Counted from the stretch's first letter, positions 48,568-59,137 are shown. The stretch: 64,000 nucleotides of DNA from Knoellia sinensis KCTC 19936 (GCF_000768705.1 NZ_AVPJ01000013.1:1-64000); one strand, 5' to 3'. The notes: generated from the letters alone by a model not told the origin. Translations and numbers: made by a program.

Positions 48568-49756
48568 GCGCGGTCACCTCGCCGAGCGACACGGCATACG
48601 TGCGTCCGTGCAGGTCGGACGGGACGTCCGCTTCCACGGCAGCGGTGATGAGCACCTGCTCACAGTCCGCGACCATCGCCGCCAGCCGTTCCCGCCGACC
48701 CGTGTCGAGCTCAGCGAAGACGTCGTCGAGGATGAGCACCGGATCGTCCCCGAGGTCGTGACGAAGCAGGTGGTATGCCGCGAGCTTGAGTCCCAGCGCA
48801 AAGCTCCAGCTCTCGCCGTGGCTGGCATAACCCTTGGCGGGCAGCTCCCCGAGGGTGAGGACGACGTCGTCGCGGTGGGGCCCCACCAGCGTCACGCCAC
48901 GCTCGATCTCCTGCGATCGCACCTCGGCGAAGGACTCGAGCAGCTCGGCGTGCAACTCCTCAAGCTCGGGCACCTCGCCCGCGGCGATCCGTCCCGCCAT
49001 CTCCTCACGCAGCGAGGACCGATAGGCCACGCGCGCATCGGACTGGCCGGCCGACACTTCGTCATAGGCCTTGCCGAGCAACGGCCCCAGGTCACGCAAC
49101 AGCCGCAAGCGCGCATAGAGCAGGGGAGCGGCCACCTGGGCGAGCTGGGTGTTCCACACGTCGAGGGTGTGCAGCGCGCTCTCGCGCTCCGACGCGACAT
49201 CGGCTCCCTCCACCGGTCGTCGCTGCTTGCCACGCCCCCGCAGCACTGGCGCCGCCGACTTGAGCAGGGCGTTGCGCTGCTTGAGGATCCGGTCGTAGTC
49301 GCCCCGAGCCCCGGCCCAGCGCGGCTGGCGAGCGACGAGCAGGTCGTCGAGGAAACGTCGGCGCTCCGACGGGTCCCCCTTGACCAGAGCGAGGTCCTCC
49401 GGGGCGAACAGGACGGTCCGCACCTGGCCCAGGACGTCACGGGTCCGCGTCAGCGGCGACTTGTTGAGCCGCGCCCGGTTCGCCCGGCCCGGATTGATCT
49501 CGAGTTCGACCATGGACTCGCGCCCGTCCCGCACGACTGCACCGCGCACGATCGCCTGGGCCGCCCCGAAGCGCACGAGCGGCGCATCGCTCGCAACCCG
49601 GTGCGACGAGAGCGACGCGAGGTAGCCGATCGCCTCGACGAGGTTGGTCTTGCCCTGTCCGTTGAGTCCGACGAAGGTCGTGACGCCCGGCTCGAGCGGA
49701 AGTTCGGCGCTCGGATAGCTCCGGAAGTCGCCGACGGTGAGGTGCCGGACGTACAC
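48560..49756 (-). CDS. recF: RecF recombination mediator
   Basis: The 398-residue protein has Walker [10 protein letters not shown] (near residue 35) and the ABC-type Walker [12 protein letters not shown], with RecF-specific [14 protein letters not shown] at the start. It loads RecA at gaps together with RecO and RecR. GTG start at 49756. Confidence 0.97.
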   Translation of the reverse strand: MYVRHLTVGDFRSYPSAELPLEPGVTTFVGLNGQGKTNLVEAIGYLASLSSHRVASDAPLVRFGAAQAIVRGAVVRDGRESMVELEINPGRANRARLNKSPLTRTRDVLGQVRTVLFAPEDLALVKGDPSERRRFLDDLLVARQPRWAGARGDYDRILKQRNALLKSAAPVLRGRGKQRRPVEGADVASERESALHTLDVWNTQLAQVAAPLLYARLRLLRDLGPLLGKAYDEVSAGQSDARVAYRSSLREEMAGRIAAGEVPELEELHAELLESFAEVRSQEIERGVTLVGPHRDDVVLTLGELPAKGYASHGESWSFALGLKLAAYHLLRHDLGDDPVLILDDVFAELDTGRRERLAAMVADCEQVLITAAVEADVPSDLHGRTYAVSLGEVTARE

Positions 49757-49778
49757 CTAGCAGGGCCCTCTCACTCGC

Positions 49779-50939
49779 TCAGGCCTTCTTGGCGGCGCGC
49801 TTCCGCGTCGACGCGGCCGTGGAGCCGGCCTTCTTGGCTGCAGCGGTCTTCTTGGCGGTGCCGGTGCCCGAGGTCGGGCCGCCAGCGGCGCCGGTCGAGC
49901 CCGAGCCGGACGACGGACCCGCCGCAGCGACCTTGCGACCCTTGGCCGCCGCCTTCGTGGCGCTCTTGGTCGGCTTCTCCTTCTTCGCTGCCTTCACCTG
50001 GGCTGTCTTGACCTTCTTGGGACCCATCGCCGCCTCGGCGCGGAGGTCGTCGCCCTCCTTGAGCGTCATGACGTGGTGGCCGCCGAACTGGCCCCGCAGT
50101 GCGGCGACGGCCTGCATCGTCGGCGACGACTGCTGGCGCGACGCGAACCGGGCAAAGAGGGACGCCGAGATGACGGGCATGGGCACCGCGTTGGCGATGG
50201 CCTCCTCGACCGTCCACCGCCCCTCGCCCGAGTCGGCGGTGTAGTCGGAAACGTCCTCGAGGTCAGGGTTCTCCTCGAGCGCCTTGACCATGAGGTCGAG
50301 CAGCCAGGAACGGACGACGGTGCCACGGCTCCACGCCTTGAACGACCCGGGGACATCCTTGACGATGTCCTTCTTCTCGAGGAGCTCGTAGCCCTCGGCG
50401 TAGGCGTGCATCAGGCCGTACTCGATGCCGTTGTGCACCATCTTGACGTAGTGCCCCGCACCGATGTCGCCGGCGTGGACGAAGCCCTCGTCGCGCGGAC
50501 CCTCGGGGCGCAGCGCATCGAAGATCGGCATCGCCTTGGCGACGTTGGTCTTGGTGCCACCGACCATGAGGCCGTAGCCGTTCTCCAGACCCCAGATCCC
50601 GCCGGACACACCACAGTCGAGATAGCCGATGCCCTTGGCCTTGAGCAGCTTCTCGTTCTCGATGTCGTCGGTGAAGCGGCTGTTGCCGCCGTCGATGACG
50701 AGGTCTCCCTTGTCGAGGAGGTCGGCCAGCTTTGCGACGGTCTCACGGGTGGGGTCGCCGTGGGGGACCATCACCCAGACCACGCGCGGGGCCTCGAGTG
50801 CCTTGACGAGCGCCGGCAGGGTCTTGACGTCCGACACCTTGGGGTTGTGGTCGAAGCCGACCACCTCGTGGCCTGCGCGACGGATGCGCTCGCGCATGTT
50901 GCCGCCCATCTTGCCGAGCCCGATGAGTCCCAGTTGCAT
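49779..50939 (-). CDS. gnd: 6-phosphogluconate dehydrogenase with histone H1-like tail
   Basis: The 386-residue protein has the NAD(P)-binding start MQLGLIGLGKMGGNM and GVSGGIWGLENGYGLMVGG, with KMVHNGIEYGLMHAYAEGYELL. The catalytic core ends near residue 300 (FGGHHVMTL). The rest is a Lys/Ala-rich tail (VKTAQVKAAKKEKPTKSATK ... ASTRKRAAKKA) of the kind seen in actinobacterial histone H1-like proteins and HupB. ATG 50939 follows AAGGGG; an earlier TTG would add two residues. Oxidises 6-phosphogluconate in the pentose phosphate pathway; the tail may bind DNA. Confidence 0.93.
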   Translation of the reverse strand: MQLGLIGLGKMGGNMRERIRRAGHEVVGFDHNPKVSDVKTLPALVKALEAPRVVWVMVPHGDPTRETVAKLADLLDKGDLVIDGGNSRFTDDIENEKLLKAKGIGYLDCGVSGGIWGLENGYGLMVGGTKTNVAKAMPIFDALRPEGPRDEGFVHAGDIGAGHYVKMVHNGIEYGLMHAYAEGYELLEKKDIVKDVPGSFKAWSRGTVVRSWLLDLMVKALEENPDLEDVSDYTADSGEGRWTVEEAIANAVPMPVISASLFARFASRQQSSPTMQAVAALRGQFGGHHVMTLKEGDDLRAEAAMGPKKVKTAQVKAAKKEKPTKSATKAAAKGRKVAAAGPSSGSGSTGAAGGPTSGTGTAKKTAAAKKAGSTAASTRKRAAKKA

Positions 50940-51016
50940 TGCCAACCCCTTCAGCTGTCGGAGAATTCGCTGCCTTCATGCGTGGCGGTGCGGTGCTTCG
51001 TTGTGCTGTTCTTCCC

Positions 51017-51058
51017 CGTATGCCGGGTGGTCCCGTGGACGGGACCGGACGGCATACG
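51017..51058. terminator. Compound hairpin after dnaN
   Basis: Outer arms CGTATGCCG (51017-51025) and CGGCATACG (51050-51058), inner arms GGTCCCGT (51029-51036) and ACGGGACC (51039-51046). Probably the terminator of leftward dnaN transcription. The outer arms are the window-wide octamer. Confidence 0.65.
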
Positions 51059-51099
51059 CGGTGGTTCTGGTCGTGCGGTTGCTGGTCAGGCTACGCCCG

Positions 51100-52233
51100 T
51101 CAACTCGCGAAACGGACGGGCATGATGACGTAGCGGTAGCTCGTGTCCGCCTCGCCGTCGGCCTCGGCCTGACCGCTGAGGACCGCCGGACGGGACGGCT
51201 GCGTGAACGAGAGGCGGCTGAACTCGGTCCCGACTGCGCCCAGACCGTCGAGGAGGAAGCCCGGGTTGAAGGCGACCTCGATCTCGGGACCGCTGAGGGT
51301 GGCCTCGACGGCTTCACTCGCCTGGGCGTCCTCGCCGGTGCCGGCCTCGATCGCGACCTGGCCCTCGGTGAACCGCAGCCGCACGGGCGTGTTGCGCTCG
51401 GCGACGAGGGCGACGCGCTTCACTGCCTCGACGAGTTCGGCGGTGTTGATCACCGACTCGGTCTCCGAGGTCGTGGGGAAGATCGAGCTGACCTTGGGGT
51501 ACTCGCCGTCGAGCAGGCGAGTCGTCGTGCGGCGCGAGCCGGCTTCGAAGCCGACGAGCCCGTCACCCCCGGCGGCCGAGCCGAGCGCCACGTCGATGGA
51601 GCCGGAGGCGCCGAGCGAACGCGCGGTGTCGGCCAGGGTGCGCGCGGGGACGAGCACGACGTGGCTCGCGGCACTGTCGGTGGGGTTCCACGTGAGCTCG
51701 CGCATCGCGAGGCGGTAGCGGTCGGTCGCGAGGAGGGTCACCTTGTCTCCCTCGATCTCGACCCGCACCCCGGTGAGGATCGGGAGGGTGTCGCCCTTGT
51801 CGGCGGCGACCGACACCTGGCTCACGGCCTGGGTGAACACGTGGCCGTCGATCGAGCCGCTCGCCTCGGGGGACGCGGGCAGCGTCGGGTAGTCGTCCGA
51901 CGGCATCTGGAGCAGGCTGAACCGGCTCGACCCGCAGATGACCTGGACTTTGGAGCCCGAGGCCTCGACGTCGACCGGCTTGTTGGGCAGGTTGCGGGAG
52001 ATGTCGGCGAGGAGACGCCCCAGAACCAGGACGGTGCCCGCCTCGCTGACCTCGGCGGGGACCGTGAGTCGCGCCGAGACTTCGTAGTCGAATGCCGACA
52101 GGGTCACGGTGCCCTCGTCACTGGCCTCGATGAGGATGCCCGCGAGCACGGGGACGGGAGGACGCGCGGGGAGTCCGCGGGCCACCCAGGTGACCGCCTC
52201 GGCCAGGACTTCACGCTCGACGCGGAACTTCAC
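51100..52233 (-). CDS. dnaN: DNA polymerase III sliding clamp (beta)
   Basis: The 377-residue protein starts at GTG 52233 (VKFRVEREVLAEAVTWVARGLPARPPVPVLAGILIEA), giving the usual clamp length; a longer reading frame extends back into oriC. It ends in YRYVIMPVRFAS, matching the family's C-terminal MP[VI]R motif. Three DnaN domains. It holds polymerases on DNA. Confidence 0.98.
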   Translation of the reverse strand: MKFRVEREVLAEAVTWVARGLPARPPVPVLAGILIEASDEGTVTLSAFDYEVSARLTVPAEVSEAGTVLVLGRLLADISRNLPNKPVDVEASGSKVQVICGSSRFSLLQMPSDDYPTLPASPEASGSIDGHVFTQAVSQVSVAADKGDTLPILTGVRVEIEGDKVTLLATDRYRLAMRELTWNPTDSAASHVVLVPARTLADTARSLGASGSIDVALGSAAGGDGLVGFEAGSRRTTTRLLDGEYPKVSSIFPTTSETESVINTAELVEAVKRVALVAERNTPVRLRFTEGQVAIEAGTGEDAQASEAVEATLSGPEIEVAFNPGFLLDGLGAVGTEFSRLSFTQPSRPAVLSGQAEADGEADTSYRYVIMPVRFAS

Positions 52234-52917
52234 GGCATACCGACCTAACTGTGTGGGTGGAACGGGCAGAACGACAGATCGTGGCCGCACGCGCGAACGA
52301 GCGCCAGCATGCGGGGAACCACGACATTAGTGCACGAATGACAGGAGCGACGCGCGAGTCGGAACTTGTCATTCGTCCCTGGGGAGTGGGGCTCGGGCAG
52401 CAGGGTTCCACAGGCAGGTCATCGGGGCAGGACCAGAGATTGAGGGATCTCGTCAGAGTTGTAGGAGGTGTGGATTCTGTGGACAACCTGACGTTCGTGC
52501 AGGTCACGTGGCCTCCCAGGGCGGTGGACGGAGCGTGGATCTCCTGTGGAGCTCTGGGTCGCCCATGTTGACGTTCTGTATGCCGTCCACTCCCGTCCAC
52601 TGATACGTCACCGTTTGTCCACGGCCGGGAAGGGGTTGTCCACAGTTGTCCACAGGTCTTGGGGACGAACCGGGGAATCCGGCTGTCAACAGGTTGTCCA
52701 CAGCCTGAGTTGTCCACAGAGTTGTTCACAGCCAGTGGATGAATCGTGGTCGGATCCCTGTGGATCATCGAATGTGACGAATCGATGACGAGGTGCCCAC
52801 AGGTGTGGATTCCCCTGTGGACAACGGGTCGCCTGTGGACGGATACCCCGACTTTGTGCCCCTACGGGACACACTCGCTGCCCTCGCGTGTCCCATAGGG
52901 ACACAAGGTGGGAGGGG
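52234..52917. other. oriC: Chromosomal replication origin (oriC)
   Basis: Between dnaN and dnaA, 684 bp without a gene. DnaA boxes TTGTCCACA lie at 52636-52644, 52646-52654, 52694-52702 and 52710-52718, on the reverse strand at 52478-52486 and 52816-52824, and near-matches at 52615-52623 and 52722-52730. A and B boxes spaced by 10 bp (52636 and 52646) fit the actinobacterial layout. No AT-rich unwinding block is obvious. Confidence 0.95.
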
Positions 52918-54537
52918 TCAGCGCGACTGCTGCTTGATCCGGTTCGTGAGCTCGGTGACCTGGTTGTAGATCGCGCGACGCTCGGCCATGAGCTGGCGGA
53001 TCTTCTTGTCGGCGTGCATGACCGTCGTGTGGTCCCGGCCGCCGAACTGCTGCCCGATCTTGGGGAGGGACAGGTCGGTGAGCTCGCGGCAGAGGTACAT
53101 CGCGATCTGGCGGGCCGTCACGAGCACCCGCGAGCGGGACTGGCCCTGGAGGTCCTCGAGGGTGAGGCCGAAGTAGGCCGCCGTCTGCGCCATGATCGTC
53201 GCGCTGGTGATCTGGCTCGACGAATCGTGCGGGATGAGGTCCTTGAGCACGATCTCGGCGAGGGAGATGTCGACCGGCTGACGGTTGAGGCTGGCGAACG
53301 CGGTGACCCGGATGAGGGCGCCCTCGAGTTCGCGGATGTTGGTCGTGATGCGCGAGGCGATGAACTCGAGAACGTCGTCGGGGACGCTGAGCTTCTCCTG
53401 AGCGGCCTTCTTGCGCAGGATCGCGATACGCGTCTCGAGGTCGGGCGGCTGCACGTCGGTCATGAGGCCCCACTCGAAGCGGCTGCGCATCCGCTCCTCG
53501 AAGCCGCTGAGCAACTTCGGCGGCAGGTCACTGGTGATGACGACCTGCTTGTTGGCGTTGTGGAGGGTGTTGAAGGTGTGGAAGAACTCCTCCTGGGTCT
53601 GCACCTTGCCCTGGAGGAACTGGATGTCATCGATGAGGAGGACGTCCACGTCGCGATAACGGCGCTGGAAGTTCGCGGCCTTGTCGTCGCGGATGCTGTT
53701 GATGAAGTCGTTGGTGAACTCCTCGGAGTTCACGTAGCGCACCTTGACGTGCGGGAAGAGGTTGCGGGCGTAGTGCCCGATGGCGTGGAGCAGGTGGGTC
53801 TTGCCCAGCCCTGACTCGCCATAGATGAAGAGCGGGTTGTAGGCCTTGGCCGGCGTCTCTGCGACCGCCAGTGCCGCCGCGTTGGCGAACCGGTTGGAGG
53901 CCCCGATGACGAAGGTGTCGAAGGTGTACTTCGGGTTGAGCCTCGTGAGCTCGACCTGCTCGGGCACCGTGACGCCGGGACGGGGGCGGAGTGCGCCCGG
54001 GGTACGCAGGTGGGTCACCGAGCCGTCGTCGCGTCCAGAGTTCTGCTCGTCGTCGTCCTCGACGAGGGCGATCCCGTCCAGTTCGGCGCGCCGCTTGGCT
54101 CTGCGTCCGTCGGCGTCGGTGGGGCCGGACTCGACCAGAGTCGTGGTTGCGCCACGGCGCTCTGCCTCACCGGAGCTGTCGGTGGCGGCAGACGTGGCCC
54201 CGTCAGGACCCGGCGCCATCGAGGGCTGTGCCGAGGTCGGGTCCGAGTCGGCCGGCGGTTCGGCCACGGGGATGTCACCCAAGGACGAGTCGACCGTGAC
54301 GGCCAGACGGACGGAGTGGCCGAGTTGGGACGCGAGCGTCTCCGTGACCCGATCACGCAGCCGGGTCTCGACGATGTCCTTGGTGAAGTCGTTGGGCACG
54401 GCGATCAGCGCCGTGTCGTCGAGCAGGCCCACCAGCCGCGCCAGGGACAGGAAGGCCCGCTGCTGCACCGGGATGCCGTCCGAGTCGAGGGCATCGAGCG
54501 TCGTCCGCCAGATCTGGTCCATCCCCACATCCGGCAC
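52918..54537 (-). CDS. dnaA: Chromosomal replication initiator
   Basis: The 539-residue protein has an N-terminal DnaB-contact domain, a Ser/Pro/Asp-rich linker, AAA+ motifs ([33 protein letters not shown]) and domain IV with [43 protein letters not shown] 54537 gives an N-terminus ([10 protein letters not shown]) of normal length and has GGAAGG upstream; longer starts read through the tandem repeats. Confidence 0.97.
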   Translation of the reverse strand: MPDVGMDQIWRTTLDALDSDGIPVQQRAFLSLARLVGLLDDTALIAVPNDFTKDIVETRLRDRVTETLASQLGHSVRLAVTVDSSLGDIPVAEPPADSDPTSAQPSMAPGPDGATSAATDSSGEAERRGATTTLVESGPTDADGRRAKRRAELDGIALVEDDDEQNSGRDDGSVTHLRTPGALRPRPGVTVPEQVELTRLNPKYTFDTFVIGASNRFANAAALAVAETPAKAYNPLFIYGESGLGKTHLLHAIGHYARNLFPHVKVRYVNSEEFTNDFINSIRDDKAANFQRRYRDVDVLLIDDIQFLQGKVQTQEEFFHTFNTLHNANKQVVITSDLPPKLLSGFEERMRSRFEWGLMTDVQPPDLETRIAILRKKAAQEKLSVPDDVLEFIASRITTNIRELEGALIRVTAFASLNRQPVDISLAEIVLKDLIPHDSSSQITSATIMAQTAAYFGLTLEDLQGQSRSRVLVTARQIAMYLCRELTDLSLPKIGQQFGGRDHTTVMHADKKIRQLMAERRAIYNQVTELTNRIKQQSR

Positions 54538-54939
54538 GTGACCACTCAACCTTCCATCTCGTGTGCGCATCCCCCTGCGCGTTTCCACAGAGTTGTCCGT
54601 TTCCACAGAGTTGTCCACAGACTGTGGGTATGCCGGGTGACGCTAACAAGGGGGTGCCGGTCCAGCAAGCCGGTGGTACACCTTGCGAGCGATTCGTGCT
54701 CGGATTGCCGGCGTGTCGCGCACAGTTCGAGGCGCCGTGAGGTGAGAGCATATGCGGTTCGCTGTGGATTCTGGGGTGAAGTGCGCCGAGTTTGACCCAC
54801 ATGGGCGCTCTCCCGTACCTTTGACAGGCCTGTTGTGGCGGCCGTTGACGCCTGCCCACGGGCCCTGAGCCTGCAGTATCGAAAGCCCAGAACCATGCGG
54901 TGACGTCCGTGTGGTCCGTCCCGTGAGAAGAGATTCGCC
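54538..54939. promoter_or_regulatory. dnaA-rpmH divergent spacer with DnaA-box repeats
   Basis: 402 bp without a gene. GTTTCCACAGAGTTGTCC occurs twice in tandem (54581-54598 and 54599-54616), with a perfect DnaA box TTGTCCACA at 54611-54619. Probably an autoregulatory region of dnaA. TTGACA at 54821-54826 could be part of the rpmH promoter; no good -10 seen. Confidence 0.65.
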
Positions 54940-55077
54940 GTGAGCAAGCGTACGTTCCAGCCCAACAACCGTCGCCGGGCCAAGACCCACGGCTTCCGCC
55001 TGCGCATGCGCACTCGCGCCGGCCGCGCCATCCTCGCCGCCCGCCGCCGCAAGGGTCGCGCCGAGCTCTCCGCCTGA
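54940..55077 (+). CDS. rpmH: Ribosomal protein L34
   Basis: A 45-residue, very basic protein beginning [21 protein letters not shown] and ending GRAELSA. It is the first gene of the rightward origin operon, 7 nt before rnpA. Confidence 0.98.
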   Translation: MSKRTFQPNNRRRAKTHGFRLRMRTRAGRAILAARRRKGRAELSA

Positions 55078-55084
55078 GGCTTCG

Positions 55085-55450
55085 GTGCTGCCGGCGCCGA
55101 ACCGACTGCGTGAGCGGTCGGATTTCGCGTCGGCAATCCGCGCCCCTGGTGCGACGCGAGCGGGATCGAGGATCCTCGTGGTGCACGCCAACGTGACCGA
55201 CTCTCGTGCGGGACTTCCGCCGCGGGTCGGTTTCGTCGTGTCCAAGGCCGTCGGCAACGCCGTGGTGCGCAACCGGACCAAGCGCCGACTGAGGGCCGCG
55301 ATGGCCACCCAGCTGACCGGCATACCCGACGGCGTCGACGTCGTGGTCCGAGCGCAACAAGCCGCTTCGAGCGTGACGTTCTCAGAACTGTCAGATGCGC
55401 TGATTCCATTGTTGCACAAGGCAATTGGGCGTCTAGAGGTTGCCAGATGA
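55085..55450 (+). CDS. rnpA: RNase P protein component
   Basis: The 121-residue basic protein has [28 protein letters not shown], the RNase P protein signature (RNR region). It helps the RNA subunit mature tRNA 5' ends. It starts 7 nt after rpmH; its stop overlaps yidD by ATGA. Confidence 0.97.
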   Translation: MLPAPNRLRERSDFASAIRAPGATRAGSRILVVHANVTDSRAGLPPRVGFVVSKAVGNAVVRNRTKRRLRAAMATQLTGIPDGVDVVVRAQQAASSVTFSELSDALIPLLHKAIGRLEVAR

Positions 55451-55740
55451 AGATGAGCCAGTTCGCTGCCAAGCCGCTCGTGTGGCTCGTGCGCGCCTAC
55501 CAGCTCGTCCTCTCACCGATGCGGCCGCCAACCTGCCGCTACTACCCCTCCTGCTCTGCGTATGCCGTGACCGCCCTGAGTCGGTACGGCCTGTTCCGCG
55601 GAACCTGGCTGACGATCCGCCGGTTGGGCAGGTGTCACCCCTGGTCGCCCGGGGGTGTCGACCACGTGCCGCCGCTGCCCGGCGAGCCTGATGACGGCGA
55701 GCTCATTGCCCGCCACATCCCCCACGAGACCACCACCTGA
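55447..55740 (+). CDS. yidD: Membrane protein insertion efficiency factor
   Basis: The 97-residue protein has [21 protein letters not shown] and RLGRCHPW, the YidD signature, and an amphipathic N-terminus. It supports YidC-dependent insertion. ATGA overlap with rnpA. Confidence 0.97.
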   Translation: MKMSQFAAKPLVWLVRAYQLVLSPMRPPTCRYYPSCSAYAVTALSRYGLFRGTWLTIRRLGRCHPWSPGGVDHVPPLPGEPDDGELIARHIPHETTT

Positions 55741-55809
55741 CCCACACCCACCGCACCACCGGTGTGGGCCCACTCCCGGCGCCAGTCGCCGGACCTAACG
55801 AAGGACAGC

Positions 55810-56874
55810 ATGGGAGACTTCTTCAACAGCCTGATGCACCCGATCGAGCTTCTCGTCGCGTGGATCATGTACGGCTTCCACCAGGTGTTCACCACCATCG
55901 GGCTGGACCCGGCCTCGGGTGCGGCGTGGGCCCTGTCGATCATCGGCCTCGTGATCGTCATGCGTGCCGCGATGATCCCGCTGTTCGTCAAGCAGATCAA
56001 CGCTTCGCGGAAGATGCAACTCATCCAGCCCGAGCTTCAGAAGATCCAGAAGAAGTACAAGGGCAAGACCGACCCTGAGTCCCGCCAGGCGATGACCCAG
56101 GAGACGATGGCGCTCTATCGCTCCGAGGGGACCAACCCGTTCTCGTCGTGTCTGCCGATCCTCGTGCAGTCGCCGTTCTTCTTCGGTCTCTTCCGTGTGC
56201 TCAACGGGCTCGAGAAGATCTCGACCGGGGAGAACGAGCCGATCGGGCCGATCACCCGGGAGGTCGCCGGTCAGGCCGAGGGTGCGACGCTCTTTGGTGC
56301 GCAGCTGTCCGACACCTTCCTCGGGGCCGACAACACCGCGACCTACATCGTCACGATCATCCTGATCATCCTCATGTCGGCGACGACGTTCCTCACCCAG
56401 CGTCAGCTGATGACCAAGAACATGCCGGCGTCCGCGCTGGACAACCCGTTCGCGAAGCAGCAGAAGCTCATCATGTACATCATGCCGGTGGTCTTCGCCG
56501 TCTCCGGCGTGAACTTCCCGATCGGTGTCCTCCTCTACTGGTTCACCACCAACGTGTGGTCGATGGTCCAGCAGTTCTACGTCATCCGGAAGATGCCGGC
56601 CCCCGGATCGGCAGCGGAGAAGGCGCTGCACGCGCGCCTCGCGAAGCGTGGCAAGCCCATCCCCGGTGAGGCGGAGCGCAAGGCCGCCGAGGAGGCCGAG
56701 GCGGCTGCGGCTGCGGAACGGTCCAGCCAGCGAGTTCAGCCCAAGAGCAAGAAGCGCGCCAAGAAGCAGGGCGGCGCCGGGGCAGCGGCCAAGAAGCAGG
56801 GCGGCTCAGGCGCCGCCAAGAAGAAGGGTGGGTCCGGGGCCGTCGCCAAGAAGAAGCCCCAGACCGACAGCTGA
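55810..56874 (+). CDS. yidC: Membrane protein insertase
   Basis: The 354-residue protein starts at ATG 55810 (MGDFFNSLMHPIELLVAW) with GAAGGA upstream. It has five membrane helices and the insertase core RAAMIPLFVKQINASRKMQ ... SSCLPILVQSPFFFGLFRVL. The C-terminal tail is Lys/Gln/Gly-rich (repeats of KKQGG/KKKGG), which may touch the ribosome. Confidence 0.97.
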   Translation: MGDFFNSLMHPIELLVAWIMYGFHQVFTTIGLDPASGAAWALSIIGLVIVMRAAMIPLFVKQINASRKMQLIQPELQKIQKKYKGKTDPESRQAMTQETMALYRSEGTNPFSSCLPILVQSPFFFGLFRVLNGLEKISTGENEPIGPITREVAGQAEGATLFGAQLSDTFLGADNTATYIVTIILIILMSATTFLTQRQLMTKNMPASALDNPFAKQQKLIMYIMPVVFAVSGVNFPIGVLLYWFTTNVWSMVQQFYVIRKMPAPGSAAEKALHARLAKRGKPIPGEAERKAAEEAEAAAAAERSSQRVQPKSKKRAKKQGGAGAAAKKQGGSGAAKKKGGSGAVAKKKPQTDS

Positions 56875-56979
56875 GACCACAACCGAGACCACAACCGCTG
56901 CATCAGGGCTCTGACCTGCGACGATGCAGCCCCGGACTGGCTGACGAGGGCGTTGGCCGCCACGAGAGGAACCCACCAT

Positions 56980-57591
56980 ATGAGCGAAGTGACTGACCAG
57001 GAGACCTCGGCCGACGACACCACTGACGTCGCCGAGGAGGACGCCGCCATCGAGTCGACCGAGGCTACGGACGTGTCCACGGATGAGGTTGCTGCCGACT
57101 CGGTCGCGCCAACGAAGGCTGCTCCCGTTGACCTCGAGAAGGAAGGCGAGGTTGCTGCTGACTTCCTCGAGAACCTCCTCGACATCTGCGACCTGGACGG
57201 CGACATCGACGTTGACATCGACGGGGATCGCGCCGCCGTGGCGATCGTTGACTCCGAGGACGGTCGCGTCCCGCGACGCCTCGTCGGCGACAACGCCAAG
57301 GTCCTCGACGCGTTGCAGGAGCTCACCCGTCTCGCCGTTCAGTCGGCGACCGGCCAGCGCAGCCGCCTCATGTTGGACGTCGCGGGTCACCGTGCCGGTC
57401 GTCGCGCGGAGCTCGTCGAGATCGCCCAGGAGGCGATCACGTCGGTCAAGGAGTCCGGCGAGAAGGTGGCCCTCGAGTCGATGACGGCGTTCGAGCGCAA
57501 GGTCGTCCACGACGAGGTCCTGGCCGCCGGCCTCTCTTCGGAGTCCGAGGGTGTCGAGCCCCGACGTCACGTCGTGGTCCTGCCCGCGTGA
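56980..57591 (+). CDS. khpB: R3H/KH RNA-binding protein (Jag/KhpB)
   Basis: The 203-residue protein has an acidic N-terminal region (residues 1-45), then a KH-like domain (FLENLLDICDLDGDIDVDID) and an R3H domain (ALESMTAFERKVVHDEVLAAGLSSESEG). ATG at 56980 preceded by GAGAGGAA. It has no Jag-N domain. It lies between yidC and rsmG as in relatives. Confidence 0.93.
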   Translation: MSEVTDQETSADDTTDVAEEDAAIESTEATDVSTDEVAADSVAPTKAAPVDLEKEGEVAADFLENLLDICDLDGDIDVDIDGDRAAVAIVDSEDGRVPRRLVGDNAKVLDALQELTRLAVQSATGQRSRLMLDVAGHRAGRRAELVEIAQEAITSVKESGEKVALESMTAFERKVVHDEVLAAGLSSESEGVEPRRHVVVLPA

Positions 57592-58310
57592 GCGATGTTT
57601 CACGTGAAACGGTGAGCAACTCCGAGGAGTTTGACACCACACTTCCGGCCGCACCTTCGGGTGCGGCTGTCGTGTTTGGTGAACGCATGCCGATCGCCCA
57701 CCGTTTCGCCGAGATCCTCGCCGACACGGGAGTGACCCACGGGCTCATCGGGCCGCGTGAAGTCCCGCGCCTGTGGGATCGCCACGTGCTCAACTGCGCC
57801 GTGATCGAGGGCGCCTTCCCCGAAGGCGCCAAGGTCATCGACGTCGGCTCTGGTGCTGGCCTGCCCGGCGTGGCTCTGGCCGTCGTGCGCCCCGATCTCG
57901 ACGTCCATCTCGTCGAGCCGATGCAGCGGCGGACGGACTGGCTGTCCACCACCGTCGCCGATCTCGAACTCGCCAATGTCACGGTGCATCGTGGGCGCGC
58001 CGAGGAGTTCGTCGGCGTCCTCTCGGCTCCGTGGGTCACGGCCCGGGCCGTCGCTCGCATCGCCAAGCTGGCGCGGTGGTGCGTTCCCCTCCTCGACGGA
58101 CGGGGCACGCTTGTGGCGATGAAGGGCCGATCCGCGCAGGAGGAACTCGACACGGACCGTCGAGACCTCAACAAGCTCGGCCTGGTGGAAGCATCAGTGT
58201 CCGAGCACGGTGGAGACGTGTTGGACGACCCGACCTTGACGCTGGACCTGACGTTCGTCCCCAAGGCACGCCAGGCTGCCTCGACGAAGGGGCGTCGCAA
58301 GAAGCGGTGA
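57588..58310 (+). CDS. rsmG: 16S rRNA (guanine527-N7)-methyltransferase
   Basis: The 240-residue protein has the AdoMet site VIDVGSGAGLPGVALAV (near residue 85) and LIGPREVPRLWDRHVLNCA, the GidB/RsmG signature. It overlaps khpB (GTGA). A parS site within its first codons encodes VSRET. Confidence 0.95.
   Translation: MSDVSRETVSNSEEFDTTLPAAPSGAAVVFGERMPIAHRFAEILADTGVTHGLIGPREVPRLWDRHVLNCAVIEGAFPEGAKVIDVGSGAGLPGVALAVVRPDLDVHLVEPMQRRTDWLSTTVADLELANVTVHRGRAEEFVGVLSAPWVTARAVARIAKLARWCVPLLDGRGTLVAMKGRSAQEELDTDRRDLNKLGLVEASVSEHGGDVLDDPTLTLDLTFVPKARQAASTKGRRKKR
57597..57610. promoter_or_regulatory. parS: parS site (start of rsmG)
   Basis: GTTTCACGTGAAAC overlapping the first codons of rsmG (VSRETV). 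Confidence 0.93.
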
Positions 58311-58430
58311 CCCCAGGGTGCTGAAGGCACTCCCGCCAGAGCTCGGCCCCGACTCCCATGGAGTTCGGGGCCGATCTGTCTGCGGTGGCCACGCAGAGGT
58401 CGCACGGTCCGTTGGGTGCGAGTACGCCAT

Positions 58431-58444
58431 GTTTCACGTGAAAC
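58431..58444. promoter_or_regulatory. parS: parS site
   Basis: GTTTCACGTGAAAC in the rsmG-parA spacer. Confidence 0.93.
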
Positions 58445-58508
58445 GGTGTGCGAGGTTGGGGCGCCTCGGCTGCCATCCCGGCGAGCCACTCGCGATGCCA
58501 CACGATCC

Positions 58509-58522
58509 GTTTCACGTGAAAC
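58509..58522. promoter_or_regulatory. parS: parS site
   Basis: GTTTCACGTGAAAC, 78 bp from the previous site. Confidence 0.93.
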
Positions 58523-59137
58523 CTGATGTCAATCTCGGTGAGCCATCGACCCGTCTCCTCGTGGTGTTGAGTGGGGATGCGTCAGGGGTGGGCACGCTGG
58601 GTAGGTGCCTCTCGAACCTGCTCCAATCCGTCCACGGGCGTGCCGCTGGGCACCTCGCGGGATCTGGGACTAAGCCGTGAGGACGTTGCAGAAGGACGTC
58701 GGTTCGACGATCCACCCACTTGTTGTCGTCGTGGTCCACCGCCCGCTGGATCCGACCCCTCGCGAGATCGGTGTCGCAGCAGCCTCGGCCAGGGGCTCAA
58801 TCACGGTCACGTCATCGACCCCGGAGCAACGGCCGCGTCGGTACGTCCTTCAGACTCACGCGGGCCTTCTTCAAGTGACGGGCGAGAGTCACTCCCGAGC
58901 CGACTCATGGCCCCAATGTGGAGGCGGGCGGCCTCACCGATCCACTGCGGGTCGGGTCCTCACCTGTGTCGCCGCGGCCAGGATCTCCCTCAGGCCTGTG
59001 AGGCCCCGACATCCAATGTCGACGCCCGCGGAGCCGGAGGAACCGTGGCCACGCGATTGTCAGGACTCCAGATCCGCAGGACGCAGCTCGCGGGGCTCCG
59101 ACACCGGCAGCCACGAGAGCCGCCCTGCGACGTGAGG

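Noticed and set aside
58571-59135. Possible gene between rsmG and parA
   Set aside because: Several open frames overlap on both strands, none with a recognisable family, good start signal or conserved location; the region is better explained by its parS sites.
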